Positions 19,338-29,516 of a DNA stretch of 64,000 nucleotides are shown here, one piece after another. The number at the start of each line of letters is the position of its first letter. The first letter of the stretch is position 1. This stretch comes from Pannonibacter phragmitetus_B. Lineage in GTDB: Bacteria; Pseudomonadota; Alphaproteobacteria; Rhizobiales; Stappiaceae. Made by a program: the position numbers and the translations under genes. The notes under the pieces are model-generated. The model did no database searches, had not been told where the DNA came from, and was given only the letters and a program-made list of their open reading frames with translations. The stretch lies in assembly GCF_050510895.1 (NCBI RefSeq), contig NZ_JBNINT010000001.1, forward strand, positions 1,798,001-1,862,000, given 5' to 3'.

Positions 19338-20282
19338 TTACAGCCACCCGTGCTGGATGGCCCAGATGATGGCCGTTACCGTAACAACGGATGCCATGGT
19401 GCCTATCATCACGAGGCTTGAGGCCCGGTTGACGTAGACCTGATACTGCTGTGCGATGACAAAGACATTCGTTGCCGGAGGCAGGCAGGCCATGAGGACG
19501 GCCGTGGCAATCCAGACCGGATCAAAGCCGCCGACCCATGTGAGCATCAGGTAGACCAGAACCGGGTGCAGGATCAGTTTTACCGCCAGAATGACCGGCA
19601 GTTCCAGCGGCACCTTCTCAATCGGGCGCTGCGCCACGGTCACGCCCATGGCAAAAAGAGCGCAGGGAGCAGCCGCTCCGCTGAGGAACTTCAGCATGGT
19701 GTCCAGTCCCTGAGGCGGCTTGAAGCCAATGAAGGCCGCGCCGACGCCTGCAATTGTCGCCAGAATGAAGGGATGGGTGAAGACGCGCACCGCCACCTTC
19801 TTCATGGTCTGGGACAGATGCTCCTTCTCCGTTCCGGCCATGGCCATCATCAGCGGCGCCAGAATGAACATCAGCGTGTTGTCGAAGCACAGGACGAAAG
19901 CAGTCGGCACGGTTGCCGCTGGCCCCAGCACAGCCATAGTCAGGCCCGGCCCCATGTAGCCCACGTTGGAATAGGAGCCCCCGATGGCCATGATGGTGGA
20001 TTCGGGGATGCTGCCCTTTGTCGCCAGCACGCCGATGCAGAAACAGATGGCAAAGACCGTGTAGGTGACGAAGGTGGTCGCGGCCACATAGCTGAGGTCG
20101 GTCAGCTGCTCCACCGGCGTCTCCGACAGGAGGCGGAAGAACAGGGCGGGCAATGCGATATAGATGATGAAGAAATTCATCCACGCCATGCCGGACGGCG
20201 GAATCTTGCTGAACTTGCCCGCTCCGAAGCCCAGGAAAATCAGGCCAAAGAAGGGAAAGGCGAGCGCGATGACATCTTGCAT
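19338..20282 (-). CDS. AEC-family transporter (auxin efflux carrier-like)
   Basis: 314 residues with ten hydrophobic segments in two five-helix halves. It contains NFFIIYIALPALFFRLLSE, YSNVGYMGPGLTMAVLG and the second half FALGV-like element CALFAMGVTVAQRP, plus LPPATNVFVIAQQY near the C-terminus. Such carriers export malate, malonate or other anions; the substrate is unknown. The start at 20282 was chosen because hydrophobicity begins there. It converges on the ABC-F gene. Confidence 0.88.
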   Translation of the reverse strand: MQDVIALAFPFFGLIFLGFGAGKFSKIPPSGMAWMNFFIIYIALPALFFRLLSETPVEQLTDLSYVAATTFVTYTVFAICFCIGVLATKGSIPESTIMAIGGSYSNVGYMGPGLTMAVLGPAATVPTAFVLCFDNTLMFILAPLMMAMAGTEKEHLSQTMKKVAVRVFTHPFILATIAGVGAAFIGFKPPQGLDTMLKFLSGAAAPCALFAMGVTVAQRPIEKVPLELPVILAVKLILHPVLVYLMLTWVGGFDPVWIATAVLMACLPPATNVFVIAQQYQVYVNRASSLVMIGTMASVVTVTAIIWAIQHGWL

Positions 20283-20484
20283 GGCAGGATCCGGAACCTT
20301 TGACCAAGACTTGGGGGCCAGGACAGGGTGAGGAATGCGCAGTGACAGAGGATCTGCCGCTTGCAACCGGCATGTGGCTTGGGTAATCCACGCCTAACCT
20401 GTTCGCGCCAGACGGTCAATGAACCCTCTGGCTATGTGACGCGCCAGCCGGACACATGTGCCATCTGTGCATGCCCTGCCGGCC

Positions 20485-21393
20485 ATGACCCGGATCCGAC
20501 CTCTGCCCATGACCCCGCGCTCCCCGCTCCGCACTCTCGCATTGAAGGCTGAATGGGCCATTCTGGCGGCGGTCGTGTTCCTGTTCCGCCTTGTGCCAGT
20601 GGACCGGGCATCAGCAGCCATGGGCTTTCTGTGGCGCAAGCTTGCCCCGCTGAACAAGCGCCACAAGCGCGCTTTGAAGCATCTGGAACTGGCCATGCCG
20701 GAACTGCCGGCCGCAGACCGCCACCGGATCATTGACGGCATGTGGGACAACCTGGGGCGGGTGACCGCCGAGACCTTCCAGATCGACCGGATGATCCGCG
20801 ATGAAAGCCGTTTCGAACTGCGGGTAGACGCGCGCACCGATGCCATTCTCAATGGCGCTGGCCCTTGCGTCTTCGTGTCGATGCATTCGGCCTGCTGGGA
20901 GCTTTGTGTCACGCCAGCCTATCAGCGCGGCCTGCCGATGGCCGGCGTCTATCAAGCGCTGAAAAACCCCTATTCCGACGCTTTGCTGCGCAGCCTGCGC
21001 GGGACACTTTATCCGCTCGGGCTCTATTCCAAGGGGCATCAGACGGCGCGCAAGCTGCTGTCCATCCTGCGGTCCGGCGGCGTGTTTGCCCTGATGGCAG
21101 ACCTGCGCGAGCGGCGCGGGGTGAAGGTACCCTTCTTCGGCCGCGAGGCCTATGCAACACCGGTGCCCGCCACCCTCGCCCGCGCCTGCGGCGTGCCGAT
21201 TGTCATTGGCCGCGTTGTGCGGCTGGAAGGTGCCCGTTTCCGCATTGAAGGCATCTGCATTGATCCGGCGTCAGATGGTGATAAAGAGGCCGATATTCTG
21301 GCGACGACCGCCGCCATCCATGCTCAGTTCGAGACCTGGATCCGCGAAGTGCCGGAGCAATGGATGTGGATCCACCGCAAGTGGGCGGACTGA
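20485..21393 (+). CDS. LpxL/HtrB-family lipid A acyltransferase-like protein
   Basis: About 302 residues: an N-terminal membrane anchor (EWAILAAVVFLFRLVP) and the lysophospholipid acyltransferase core. The catalytic HxxxxE appears in SMHSACWELC. Further motifs are YQALKNPYSDALLRSLRG, GVFALMADLRERRGVKVPF (substrate-binding block) and the C-terminal PEQWMWIHRKW that defines LpxL-type enzymes. Alternative starts lie at 20458 and 20509; no ribosome site distinguishes them. Probably adds a secondary acyl chain to lipid A at the inner membrane. Confidence 0.87.
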   Translation: MTRIRPLPMTPRSPLRTLALKAEWAILAAVVFLFRLVPVDRASAAMGFLWRKLAPLNKRHKRALKHLELAMPELPAADRHRIIDGMWDNLGRVTAETFQIDRMIRDESRFELRVDARTDAILNGAGPCVFVSMHSACWELCVTPAYQRGLPMAGVYQALKNPYSDALLRSLRGTLYPLGLYSKGHQTARKLLSILRSGGVFALMADLRERRGVKVPFFGREAYATPVPATLARACGVPIVIGRVVRLEGARFRIEGICIDPASDGDKEADILATTAAIHAQFETWIREVPEQWMWIHRKWAD

Positions 21394-21483
21394 TCCGCAG
21401 CTTGCACCTCCGTCTTTCGGTGAATTGCTGCTCCGCACCATGGTGCTATAGCTGTGGGTCTTGAGGACCGGAGGAGCCGCAGC

Positions 21484-22531
21484 ATGACGAAGACACCACG
21501 CGCCTTTTATGCCCCGCTTGCCATTGGCGCGCCGGCGCCCTTCCGGGACCTGCCGGTCCGGCTGGAGCGCATGATCCACTTCGTGCCGCCGCATCTGGAA
21601 AAGATCTCGCGCCAAGATCCCGGATCTCATCCCGCAGGTGGATGTGATCCTCGGCAATCTGGAAGACGCCATCCCTGCCGATGCAAAGACGGCTGCCCGG
21701 CACGGCTTCATCGAAATGGCCAAGGCCAATGAATTCGGCAACACAGGCCTGTGGACACGCGTCAACTGTCTCAACAGCCCCTGGTTTCTGGATGACATGC
21801 TGGAGATCATTCCGGCAGTGGGCCACAAGCTCGACGTGGTGATGCTGCCGAAGGTCGAAGGGCCCTGGGACATCCACTACCTTGACCAGCTGCTGGCACA
21901 GCTGGAGGCCCGTGCAGGACTGACGAGACCAATCCTCATTCACGCCATTCTGGAAACGGCCGAGGGCGTGAAAAATGTGGAAGCCATCGCCACCGCCTCC
22001 CCGCGCATGCATGGCATGAGCCTCGGACCGGCCGACCTTGCCGCCTCTCGTGGCATGAAGACGACCCGTGTCGGCGGCGGCCATCCCGGATATGCGGTGC
22101 TCGCGGATGAGGACGGCAGTGGCGCTCCCCGCGCCAGAATGCAGCAGGACCCTTGGCACTATACGGTTGCCCGCATGGTCGATGCCTGCATGTCCGCCGG
22201 TCTCAAGGCATTCTATGGCCCCTTTGGCGACTTTTCCGATCCGGCGGCCTGTGAGGCGCAGTTCCGCAATGCCTTCCTGATGGGGTGCCTTGGTGCCTGG
22301 TCACTACATCCCTCGCAAGTGGACATCGCCAAATCCGTGTTCAGCCCGGACCCGGCAGAAGTCGCCTTTGCACGGCGTATTCTGGACGCCATGCCGGACG
22401 GCAGCGGCGCCGTGATGATTGACGGCAAGATGCAGGATGATGCCACCTGGAAGCAGGCCAAGGTGATTGTTGACCTAGCGCGCCTTGTTGCGGCGCGAGA
22501 CACCAAGTTTGCAGAGGTTTACGGACTCTAG
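21484..22531 (+). CDS. Malyl-CoA lyase-like protein, HpcH/HpaI-citrate lyase family (frameshifted)
   Basis: About 348 residues. The TIM-barrel features are LERMIHFVPPHLEKI, VDVILGNLEDAIPADAK (metal-binding ED), LHAILET-like ILIHAILETAEGV, and MHGMSLGPADLAASRGMKTT. These fit the malyl-CoA/beta-methylmalyl-CoA lyase group, which cleaves malyl-CoA to acetyl-CoA and glyoxylate. The frame breaks at 21603-21609 (GATCTCG). Reading GATTCG there gives EKIRAKIPDLIPQVD, the sequence expected of the family. Upstream is an acceptable GGAGG. No partner pathway genes are adjacent. Confidence 0.85.
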
Positions 22532-22634
22532 ACGGTTCCCTATTATAAGGGGAAGTCTTCACCGCGCGCTGACGCCGCATTGTGCCCCTCCACACCATGG
22601 GCAGTCTGCGCCGGTTCAAGCCACGGTGACAGTC

Positions 22635-22957
22635 ATGCGTACGGCAAAATTCAAGATCGGGCAGGTCGTCCGGCACAAGGTCTACCCCTTCCGGGGGTGA
22701 TCTTCGACGTGGATCCGACCTTCTCCAACACCGAGGAGTGGTGGAACGCCATTCCTGAGGACGTCCGCCCGAGCCGCGATCAGCCCTTCTATCATCTCCT
22801 CGCGGAAAACGAGGAAACCGAATATGTCGCCTATGTGTCCGAGCAGAACCTTGTGCCGGACAACACAGGCGAACCGGTGCGCCATCCGCAGATCGAGGAG
22901 ATCTTCGAAGAGCAGGACGATGGGTCCTATCTGCCGCGTTCGACCGGCCTTCACTGA
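22635..22957 (+). CDS. hspQ: HspQ-family heat shock protein (frameshifted)
   Basis: 107 residues after one base is added to GGGGG 22693-22697. It carries the YccV-like domain: KFKIGQVVRHKVYPFRGV, IFDVDPTFSNTEEWW, QPFYHLLAENEETEYVAYVS and EQNLVPD. HspQ in enterobacteria is a Lon specificity factor that also binds hemimethylated DNA. Monocistronic, with a terminator 50 bases downstream. Confidence 0.92.
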
Positions 22958-23006
22958 AACAGCCGGTACTGCACGGCTCGATCGAACCATCTGCAAGGCC
23001 TAAACG

Positions 23007-23038
23007 AAAACGCCGCCCGGTTTCCCGCGCGGCGTTTT
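23007..23038. terminator. Bidirectional terminator between hspQ and ialB
   Basis: AAAACGCCGC and GCGGCGTTTT pair perfectly around a 12-base loop. A and T tracts on both sides make it usable for both convergent genes. Confidence 0.8.
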
Positions 23039-23066
23039 GATTTTCTGCAAGCTGAAGGTCAGCCAA

Positions 23067-23689
23067 TCAGTTGCCCGACTGGGTCTCTTCCTTCTGCTTG
23101 TCGATCAGCTTCTGGCGGGCTTCGTCAGCACGGCGCTGCAGCTCGCTCTGAAGCTGTTCCTGCTTCTTCTGGATCTCGCCCACATCCATCGCGGGACCGT
23201 CATAGATCTTGGTGAAACCAGCAAGGGTCAGTTCCAGCGGAACCGGCTTTGCCTGCTGGTTCAGCGCCGTGATGACGAGCTTGGAGCCCTTCTTCAGCTG
23301 CGCGACGAAGGCTTCATCAATGACGAGTTCCGAATAGCATGCATTCGGGAAGCAGATGCCGTACTTGGCTTCCGTCTGCTTGCCTGCATCGATCTGCACG
23401 CGCATGCCCGGCTGGATCAGCATACCGGTCGGCACGGCGATAAGCAGGGTCTTGCGTGCTTCGCCGCTGATTTCGCGAATCGCAACCGACGACAGGAACT
23501 GGCCCGTGGCAGTCCGCAGTTCCTGCGTCACAAGGCAAATTTCCTTGTTCACGCTCGGATCGGTATTGCACACCTTGACCCAGGGGACTCAGGCTCGGCC
23601 TGCTGCGCCGAAACGGCGGCCGCGCCACCAAGCATGGCAAGCGCAGCGACCGCACAGCCCGCCATCCCCCTCATCAGAAAACTCTTCAT
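23067..23689 (-). CDS. Invasion-associated locus B (IalB) family exported protein (frameshifted)
   Basis: About 207 residues. The signal peptide MKSFLMRGMAGCAVAALAML ends near AVSAQQ. The IalB domain follows, with VCNTDPSVNKEICLVTQEL, a Cys pair in YGICFPNACYSELV and the VPLELTLAGFTKIYDG strand. A C-terminal Gln/Glu-rich helical tail (QKKQEQLQSELQRRADEARQ) is added. The frame breaks at GGGG 23583-23586; one extra base restores SPWVKVCNTD. The start has GAGGATG upstream. IalB proteins are periplasmic or outer-membrane associated in rhizobia and Bartonella; the molecular role is unclear. Confidence 0.85.
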
Positions 23690-23957
23690 TCGAAACATCC
23701 TCGATTGTGCGTTCGCTCGTCCGGGCCTTGCGTTCCCCACGGCCCCGCGCGTCCAGCGGAACAGCCGCCGCCACGCTGGCCGACATCACCAGCCCCGATG
23801 CCGGAAGATTGCGGCAACAGGGTGACCCTTCACCTGCGCGGGCCCATGTTTAACCGCATCGTGAGCGGATTTCCAGCGTCTCCGGGCACGAATGCGCGGG
23901 TCGCTACTGGTGTGTTACCATTCGGGCGACAGAATCAAGACGGACATACATCACACA

Positions 23958-25874
23958 ATGGCTTTTTCCCTGAAAACTGTTTCTGGAAAGACCGGAGGCT
24001 GGGCGGCTTTCCGCCGGTTTGCGCTGGCTCTTCCGGTCTTTGTGCTGGCGGCGGGTGGTTTGACCTTCACGCAGGATTGCCGCGCTCAGGCCCCGGGAAC
24101 AGCTTCTGCGGGTGAGGAAAACCCTGTCGCCTGGGTCCATGGAATCGCAATGCATGGTGATCCGGCCCTGCCTGCAGACTACACACATTTTCCTTACGCG
24201 AATCCCGACGCCCCCAAGGGCGGTACGTTGACGCTGGGCGTGCAGGGCACGTTTGACAGCCTGAACTCCTTTGTCGTCCAGGAGGCTTCACCAGCGCGCG
24301 CGGCATGAAGGAGCGCCAGTTCGGCGAAAACATCATCGAAAGCCTGATGGTGCGTTCCAATGCCGAAGCTTTTTCGCTCTACGGCCACCTCGCCGAAGCC
24401 GTTCGCATGCCCGATGACCGGTCCTGGATCGAGTTCCGCCTGAACCCGAATGCCCGCTTCTCTGACGGCAGCCCCTTCACCGTTGAGGATGTGATCTTCT
24501 CGCTGGACATCATGCGCGAGAAGGGCCGCCCTCCCTTCCGCAACTGGTATGCTGAGATCGAAAAAAGTGAAGTCACGGGTGAAAGAACGGTTCGCTTCAC
24601 TTTCAAGAACAACGAGAATCGCGAGCTGCCTTTGCTGATTGCGCTGGCACCGATGTTCTCGAAGGCCGCGACCGATCCGGCAACATTCGACAAGTCCAGC
24701 CTGAAGCCGCCGCTTGGCACCGGGCCCTATGTATTTGCCGAGATCGTGCCGGGACGGCGTGCCGTGTACCGGCGCAATCCGGACTATTGGGGCAAGGATC
24801 TTCCCTCCAAGCGCGGCATGGATAATTTCGACGAGATCCGCATCGAATATTACCGCGATGAGACCACCTTGCAGGAAGCCTTCCGCAAGGGGCTGATTGA
24901 CTTGCTGCCCTTCAACAATCCTTCCCGCTGGGCCAATGGCTTCGATTTCCCTGCGGCGAAGGAAGGCAAGGTGGTACGCAAGGAAATCGTCAAGGGCATT
25001 CCGCCCGTGATCCAGGGCCTTGCCTTCAACACGCGGCGCCCGGTCTTTGCCGACAAGCGCATGCGCAAGGCACTGTCGATGCTGTTCGACTTCGAGTGGA
25101 TCAACCGCAATCTCTACGCGGGGCTTTATGAGCGTACCGCCGGTTACTGGGACAAGTCGGAGCTGTCTTCCGTCGGCCGCCCGGCCAGCGAACGGGAAAA
25201 GGAGCTTCTGGCCCCCTTCCCCGGCGTTGTCGACCCCGATGTGATTGCAGGCGCCTGGGTGCCGGCACAGACTGACGGGTCGGGACGCGACCGCGCCGTT
25301 CTGCGCGATGCCATGGCCGTGCTGAAGGACGCCGGTTACACTCTCGACGGGCGTATCCTCAAAGCTCCTGACGGCCAGCCGGTCAGTTTTGAGATCATGA
25401 CCAAGAACGAGGACGAAGAGAAGGTCGCCCTCGCCTACGCCCGCACCCTGGACATGATCGGCATCAAGGCAACGGTGCGCACGGTAGACCCCTCCCAGTT
25501 CGAGGACCGCCGTATCAAGTTCGACTTCGACATGGTGTTCCACATGTGGAGTTCGTCTCTCCCCCGGAGGTGAGCAGATGGGGCGCTGGTCCATGGCCGC
25601 GGCAGACACTCCCGGCTCTTTCAACATCACCGGTGCAAAGGAGCCGGCGATTGATGCGATGATTGCCGCCATGGTGGCATCACGCAGCAAGGAAGACTTC
25701 GTTTCAGCGGTCCGGGCGCTCGACCGTGTCCTGATTTCAGGCCGTTATGCCGTGCCCTTGTTCCATCCACCTGCGGAATGGCTTGGACATTGGACCAGAA
25801 TCACGTCACCTCAGGTAGATCCTATTTACGGTTTCGAAACCACGACGTGGTGGAAAACCGAAGGCGCCAACTGA
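23958..25874 (+). CDS. Extracellular solute-binding protein family 5 (YejA-like peptide-binding; two frameshifts)
   Basis: Periplasmic binding protein of about 638 residues. It has an N-terminal signal sequence (FALALPVFVLAAGGLTFTQ), PYANPDAPKGGTLTLGVQGT, WIEFRLNPNARFSDGSPFTV, LKPPLGTGPYVFAEI and NPDYWGKDLP, which are typical of the oligopeptide/microcin C binding group. Frame break 1 is at GG 24281-24282; one G restores VVQGGFTSARGMKERQ. Break 2 is near 25550-25562, where family alignment suggests SSSLSPGGEQMGRWS. No permease or ATPase genes follow, so this is an orphan binding protein. Confidence 0.88.
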
Positions 25875-25896
25875 GACCCGGCAAGGGACCAGGACC

Positions 25897-27526
25897 ATGA
25901 TTACAACGCCTGCAGATTCCATCGAACGCAACCGCCTCAGCGCATTCTGGGGCCGTGTGACGCTCGACGAGATCTTCCGCAAGACAGCTGCCGCCAATCC
26001 GGACCGCCTCGCCCTTGTGGATGCGCCCGACCGCTCCTCTTGGACCGGCGGTGAAGCCCGCCAGCTGACCTACGCCGAGGCTGAGCGCGAGATCCAGAAA
26101 CTCGCCGCCTTCTACGCCGCCGTTGGCCTGTCCACCGACCATGTGATCGGGATTCAGGCGCCGAATACCGTTGATACGGTCATTGCCTTCCTGGCCGCAC
26201 TCAGGGCCGGGCTGATTGTTTCGCCCCTGCCCCTGCACTGGCGGCAAAGGACGTCCTCGAAGCACTCAACAGCCTCGGGGCCAAGGGCCTCGTGGCGGCT
26301 GACAGGCTGGAGACGAGGCAGGTGGGCCATGCCGCCCGCGATGTGGCGGCGGAGTTGTTCAGCCTGCGTTTCGTCTTCGGTCTCGGCAAGGACATTCCGG
26401 ACGGACTGATCGAGCTGGGCCCCGTTCTGGCGGAGATGGGCGATGACATGCCCGCCCCGCAGCTGTCGCGGCCCAATTCGGCGGAGCATACGGCAACGGT
26501 GACATGGTCGCGCAATGGCGCGGAGCCTATGCCCGTGACCCGCAGCCACAATCAGTGGATTGCCGCCGGCTTCATGCCTTATCTCGAAACTCGCCTGCCG
26601 GATGGGGCAAGCATCGTTGTGCCTTATGCCTTCAGCGGCATGACCGGTGTCGGCGCAGGAATGGTGCCATGGCTCCTGTCCGGCGGCACGATGCACTTGC
26701 ATCACCCCACTTCGCTGCAGCGCCTTGCGGCCCATGCCGAGGCCGTGGATGCCGATTATGTGCTGACGCCCGGACCGCTGGCGGAGGCGCTGGACGTGAG
26801 GCTTGGCCGCAAGTCCACCAGCATCGTCGCCTGCTGGAGCATTTCCTCGCCGCAGGCCACCACCTTCGTTCCGCGCCACCAGCTGGTGGATCTGCATGTG
26901 GCAGACGAATTCGCGCTGGTTGCAAGGCTGCGGGGCAAATCCGCCCGCATCCATCCCATTCCGCTTGGCAGCTTCGGCGCCCCTGCCGGAACCGATATTT
27001 CCGCAGGCGTCCTTGAGATCAAGACCGAAGGCGGAGAGAACGGCACCCCGCACAAACTGCTGGCCCGTGGGCCGATGGTGGCCGACGCAGGCTGGAAGGC
27101 CGGGCGTAAGGCCGGGCCAGGTCCACTGACTGATGCGGCCGGTTTTCTCCGGACTGGCGTTTCCGTGATCCCCGTTGAAGGCGGCCTTGCCGGTTTCGGC
27201 ATTCCGGGTGAGCTTGCCCCAGGAGCTGGCGCGCTGGAGGGCATTGATCAGATCTACGCTGCCTATGACGAGGTGACTGAGGCGGCTGCTTTTTGGTGGA
27301 TGATCCGATCCTGGGCGCAAAGCTGCATGCGGCGCTCGTGATGCGCCCCGGATGCGCTCCGGATGCCCGCGCCTTCTTTGCCTGGCTTGATACGGAACGC
27401 GTTGATCTGGCCAAGGTGCCTTCACGTGTCCTGATGCTGCAGGCGCTCCCGAGACTGGAAGATGGCACTGTCGACCGGCAACGGCTTGCGGCGCGGCTTA
27501 ACCGTCAGGACCGGCAGGTGGCATGA
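25897..27526 (+). CDS. Adenylate-forming (AMP-binding) family protein with degraded catalytic motifs (two frameshifts)
   Basis: About 543 residues with the class I adenylate-forming layout. N-domain features are TLDEIFRKTAAANPDRLALV, LTYAEAEREIQKLAAFYAAV and DHVIGIQAPNTVDTVIAFLA. The motifs needed for catalysis are altered. The TSGTTGxPKG loop reads TWSRNGAEPMPV, the TGD motif reads FLRTGVSVIPV, and the C-terminal catalytic Lys region LPRLEDGTVDRQRLA has Thr where GK is expected. Frame breaks are at GG 26243-26244 and T5 27290-27294, each one base short. It is followed 3 bases later by a receiver-like gene. It may be a pseudoenzyme. Confidence 0.8.
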
Positions 27527-27529
27527 CAG

Positions 27530-28702
27530 ATGGCGGCCTTTGACGGAGATGGCGACAGTGCCCTCGTCTGGCAGGGGCCCGTTTGGCGTATTGGCCCTGA
27601 ACCTGTGTTTGGCGCTGGTGCTCCCGGCTGGCCGCGTGAACTGGACCTGCTGACCGCCAGCGACGAGGATCTGGAAGAGCTGCCGGCCGCTGTGGTGGTC
27701 CGGCTGGACCAGACCCTCGCGCCTTTGGCGCGCCTCGCCAGAGCCGAAAGCAAGCTGAAGGTTGAGATTCCTGCGTTGCTGCTGTGCGGCGCAGATAGCG
27801 CCGTTGGCCTGCCGCTGCGCCGCTCACACGGCCTCGTTGATGCGGATATCCCCGAGTCGAGCCTTTTCCGGATGATTTGTGCGCGCCAGCGCGCCATTCT
27901 GCGCAGTGATGAAGCGCGCATTCGCCGGGCTGTCTTTGGGCGTGTTCCGAGCTATGGCTCCGCACCGCATCAGCAAGGCGGCTCCAGCCTTCTGGTCGCC
28001 GGTCTGGGCCGCCGTTTCATCGAGCTCTTCGACGCACGCGCAAGAAATGTTGACCTGATCGGTGCCCTTTCCGCCGACATGGCGGAGAACTACCTCTCCC
28101 AGCGTGCGTTCGACGCGGTGATCATCGAGGCCGCTATAGAAGACAGCCTCGATCTGGTCGAGCGCATCCGCCGCGATGCCCGCTTCTCGCAGATCCCGGT
28201 CCTTGCCTTCGCCGAAGACCAGAAGGAAGTGGCCGCCTTGTTCGAGATGGGCGCCAACGATGTCCTGCAAGGCGACCTGACGCGTGGCATGCTGTCTGCA
28301 AGGCTCGCCAGCGCCATCCGCATGGGCAAGCGGCGCAGGCTGGCCGACCGCCTGCTGGCGGAAAGCCGCATCTGGCTTTTGCGTCAGGCAGGCGAAGAAG
28401 GACTGCCACTGCCATTGTATCAGGCCTACCTGCGCCGGAGTGCCGATCAAGCTGCCCTGCGTGGGCTGTTCCTTGACGAGGTCCGCCTTTATCCCGGAGA
28501 AGATGCGGCTGGTATTCCTGTGACCCAGCTTGCAGGTGATCTTTCCGGTACCATTCTCTCGATAGCCGATGCCACAAGCCGGGAAGAAGACCTTATCTGC
28601 TATGTGGAAGGACGAGGACCGGTGGCGGTGCTGAGGCATGAGCAAGCCGGACCGAGCCTGAAGCGGCGTATCAATGCCATTCTCGGCTCAACCCTTTTGT
28701 AA
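27530..28702 (+). CDS. Protein with a degenerate response-regulator receiver-like domain
   Basis: 390 residues, soluble. Residues about 150-265 look like a receiver fold: VDLIGALSADMAENYLSQRA, FDAVIIEAAIEDSLDLVERI, IPVLAFAEDQKEVAALFEMG and ANDVLQG. The phospho-acceptor Asp position appears as Glu (VIIEAA), so classical phosphorylation is unlikely. The N-terminal 140 residues and C-terminal 120 are unrecognised. It starts 3 bases after the adenylate-forming gene, so the two are almost certainly co-transcribed and functionally linked. Role unknown. Confidence 0.65.
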   Translation: MAAFDGDGDSALVWQGPVWRIGPEPVFGAGAPGWPRELDLLTASDEDLEELPAAVVVRLDQTLAPLARLARAESKLKVEIPALLLCGADSAVGLPLRRSHGLVDADIPESSLFRMICARQRAILRSDEARIRRAVFGRVPSYGSAPHQQGGSSLLVAGLGRRFIELFDARARNVDLIGALSADMAENYLSQRAFDAVIIEAAIEDSLDLVERIRRDARFSQIPVLAFAEDQKEVAALFEMGANDVLQGDLTRGMLSARLASAIRMGKRRRLADRLLAESRIWLLRQAGEEGLPLPLYQAYLRRSADQAALRGLFLDEVRLYPGEDAAGIPVTQLAGDLSGTILSIADATSREEDLICYVEGRGPVAVLRHEQAGPSLKRRINAILGSTLL

Positions 28703-28794
28703 GTGTGCGGCAGATATCCGCCCTGGTTGCCCTTGCATGGCTCAACAAGTCTGTCTAGCCTGACCTGAAAAGAGCCAGCAGCCAGGAGGCAGCC

Positions 28795-29469
28795 ATGGCG
28801 GATCAGCCGCCCCTTACCGTCGATGTCATCTCAGATGTCATGTGCCCTTGGTGCTACATTGGCAAACGCAGGCTGGAAAAGGCCATCCGGCAGGTGCCGG
28901 AGCTGAGCATCGAAGTGCGCTGGCATCCTTTCCAACTCGATCCAACGCTTCCACGTGAGGGCAAGGACCGGGAAACCTATCTGAACGAGAAGTTTGGCGG
29001 CCCGGCAAAAGCCGCCACCATCTACCAGCGGGTCGGTGCTGCGGGCGCGGAAGAAGGCATATCCTTTGCTTTCGACAAGATCCGCATTTCGCCCAACACT
29101 CTCGACTGCCACCGGCTGATCCTTTGGTCCCGCGCGGATGGATTGCAGGATGAAGTGGTGGAGCGGCTGTTCCGTGCCTATTTCATTGAAGGACGGGATC
29201 TGTCCAAGGCCTCGACACTGGTCGATATCTCTGCAGAAGCAGGCATGGAATCTGATCTTGTCGCCCAGCTTCTGGAAACGGACAGCGACCTTGCCAAGCT
29301 GCGCAGCCAAATCGAGCAGGCCGGCGGCATGGGTGTCACCGGAGTTCCCTTTTTCATCATCGACGGCCGCTTTGCGATTGCTGGTGCGGAGGCCGCCGAG
29401 ACGATCGCCGCTGCGCTTCTCCATGCCGAGGCAACCCGCACAGCCGACGAACCGGTGACCGTGAACTGA
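28795..29469 (+). CDS. DsbA-family FrnE-like thiol oxidoreductase
   Basis: 224 residues, no signal peptide, so cytoplasmic. The thioredoxin-fold active site is DVMCPWCYIGKRRLEKAI, with the helical insertion containing PNTLDCHRLI and LFRAYFIEGRDLS and the cis-Pro loop GVTGVPFFIIDGRFAIAGA, the FrnE/HCCA isomerase-like group. A GGAGGC ribosome site sits directly before the ATG. Disulfide or isomerase chemistry is likely; the partner is unknown. Confidence 0.92.
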   Translation: MADQPPLTVDVISDVMCPWCYIGKRRLEKAIRQVPELSIEVRWHPFQLDPTLPREGKDRETYLNEKFGGPAKAATIYQRVGAAGAEEGISFAFDKIRISPNTLDCHRLILWSRADGLQDEVVERLFRAYFIEGRDLSKASTLVDISAEAGMESDLVAQLLETDSDLAKLRSQIEQAGGMGVTGVPFFIIDGRFAIAGAEAAETIAAALLHAEATRTADEPVTVN

Positions 29470-29516
29470 TCAGGGGCAGCTGACTACAGCCGTACTGCTG
29501 CAGTCAGCTCCGTCAC

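Noticed and set aside
28795..29469. DsbA-like protein as the thiol-modifying partner for the Cys-containing NHLP cores
   Set aside because: It is 9 kb away, a common FrnE-type housekeeping oxidoreductase, and nothing links it to the array.
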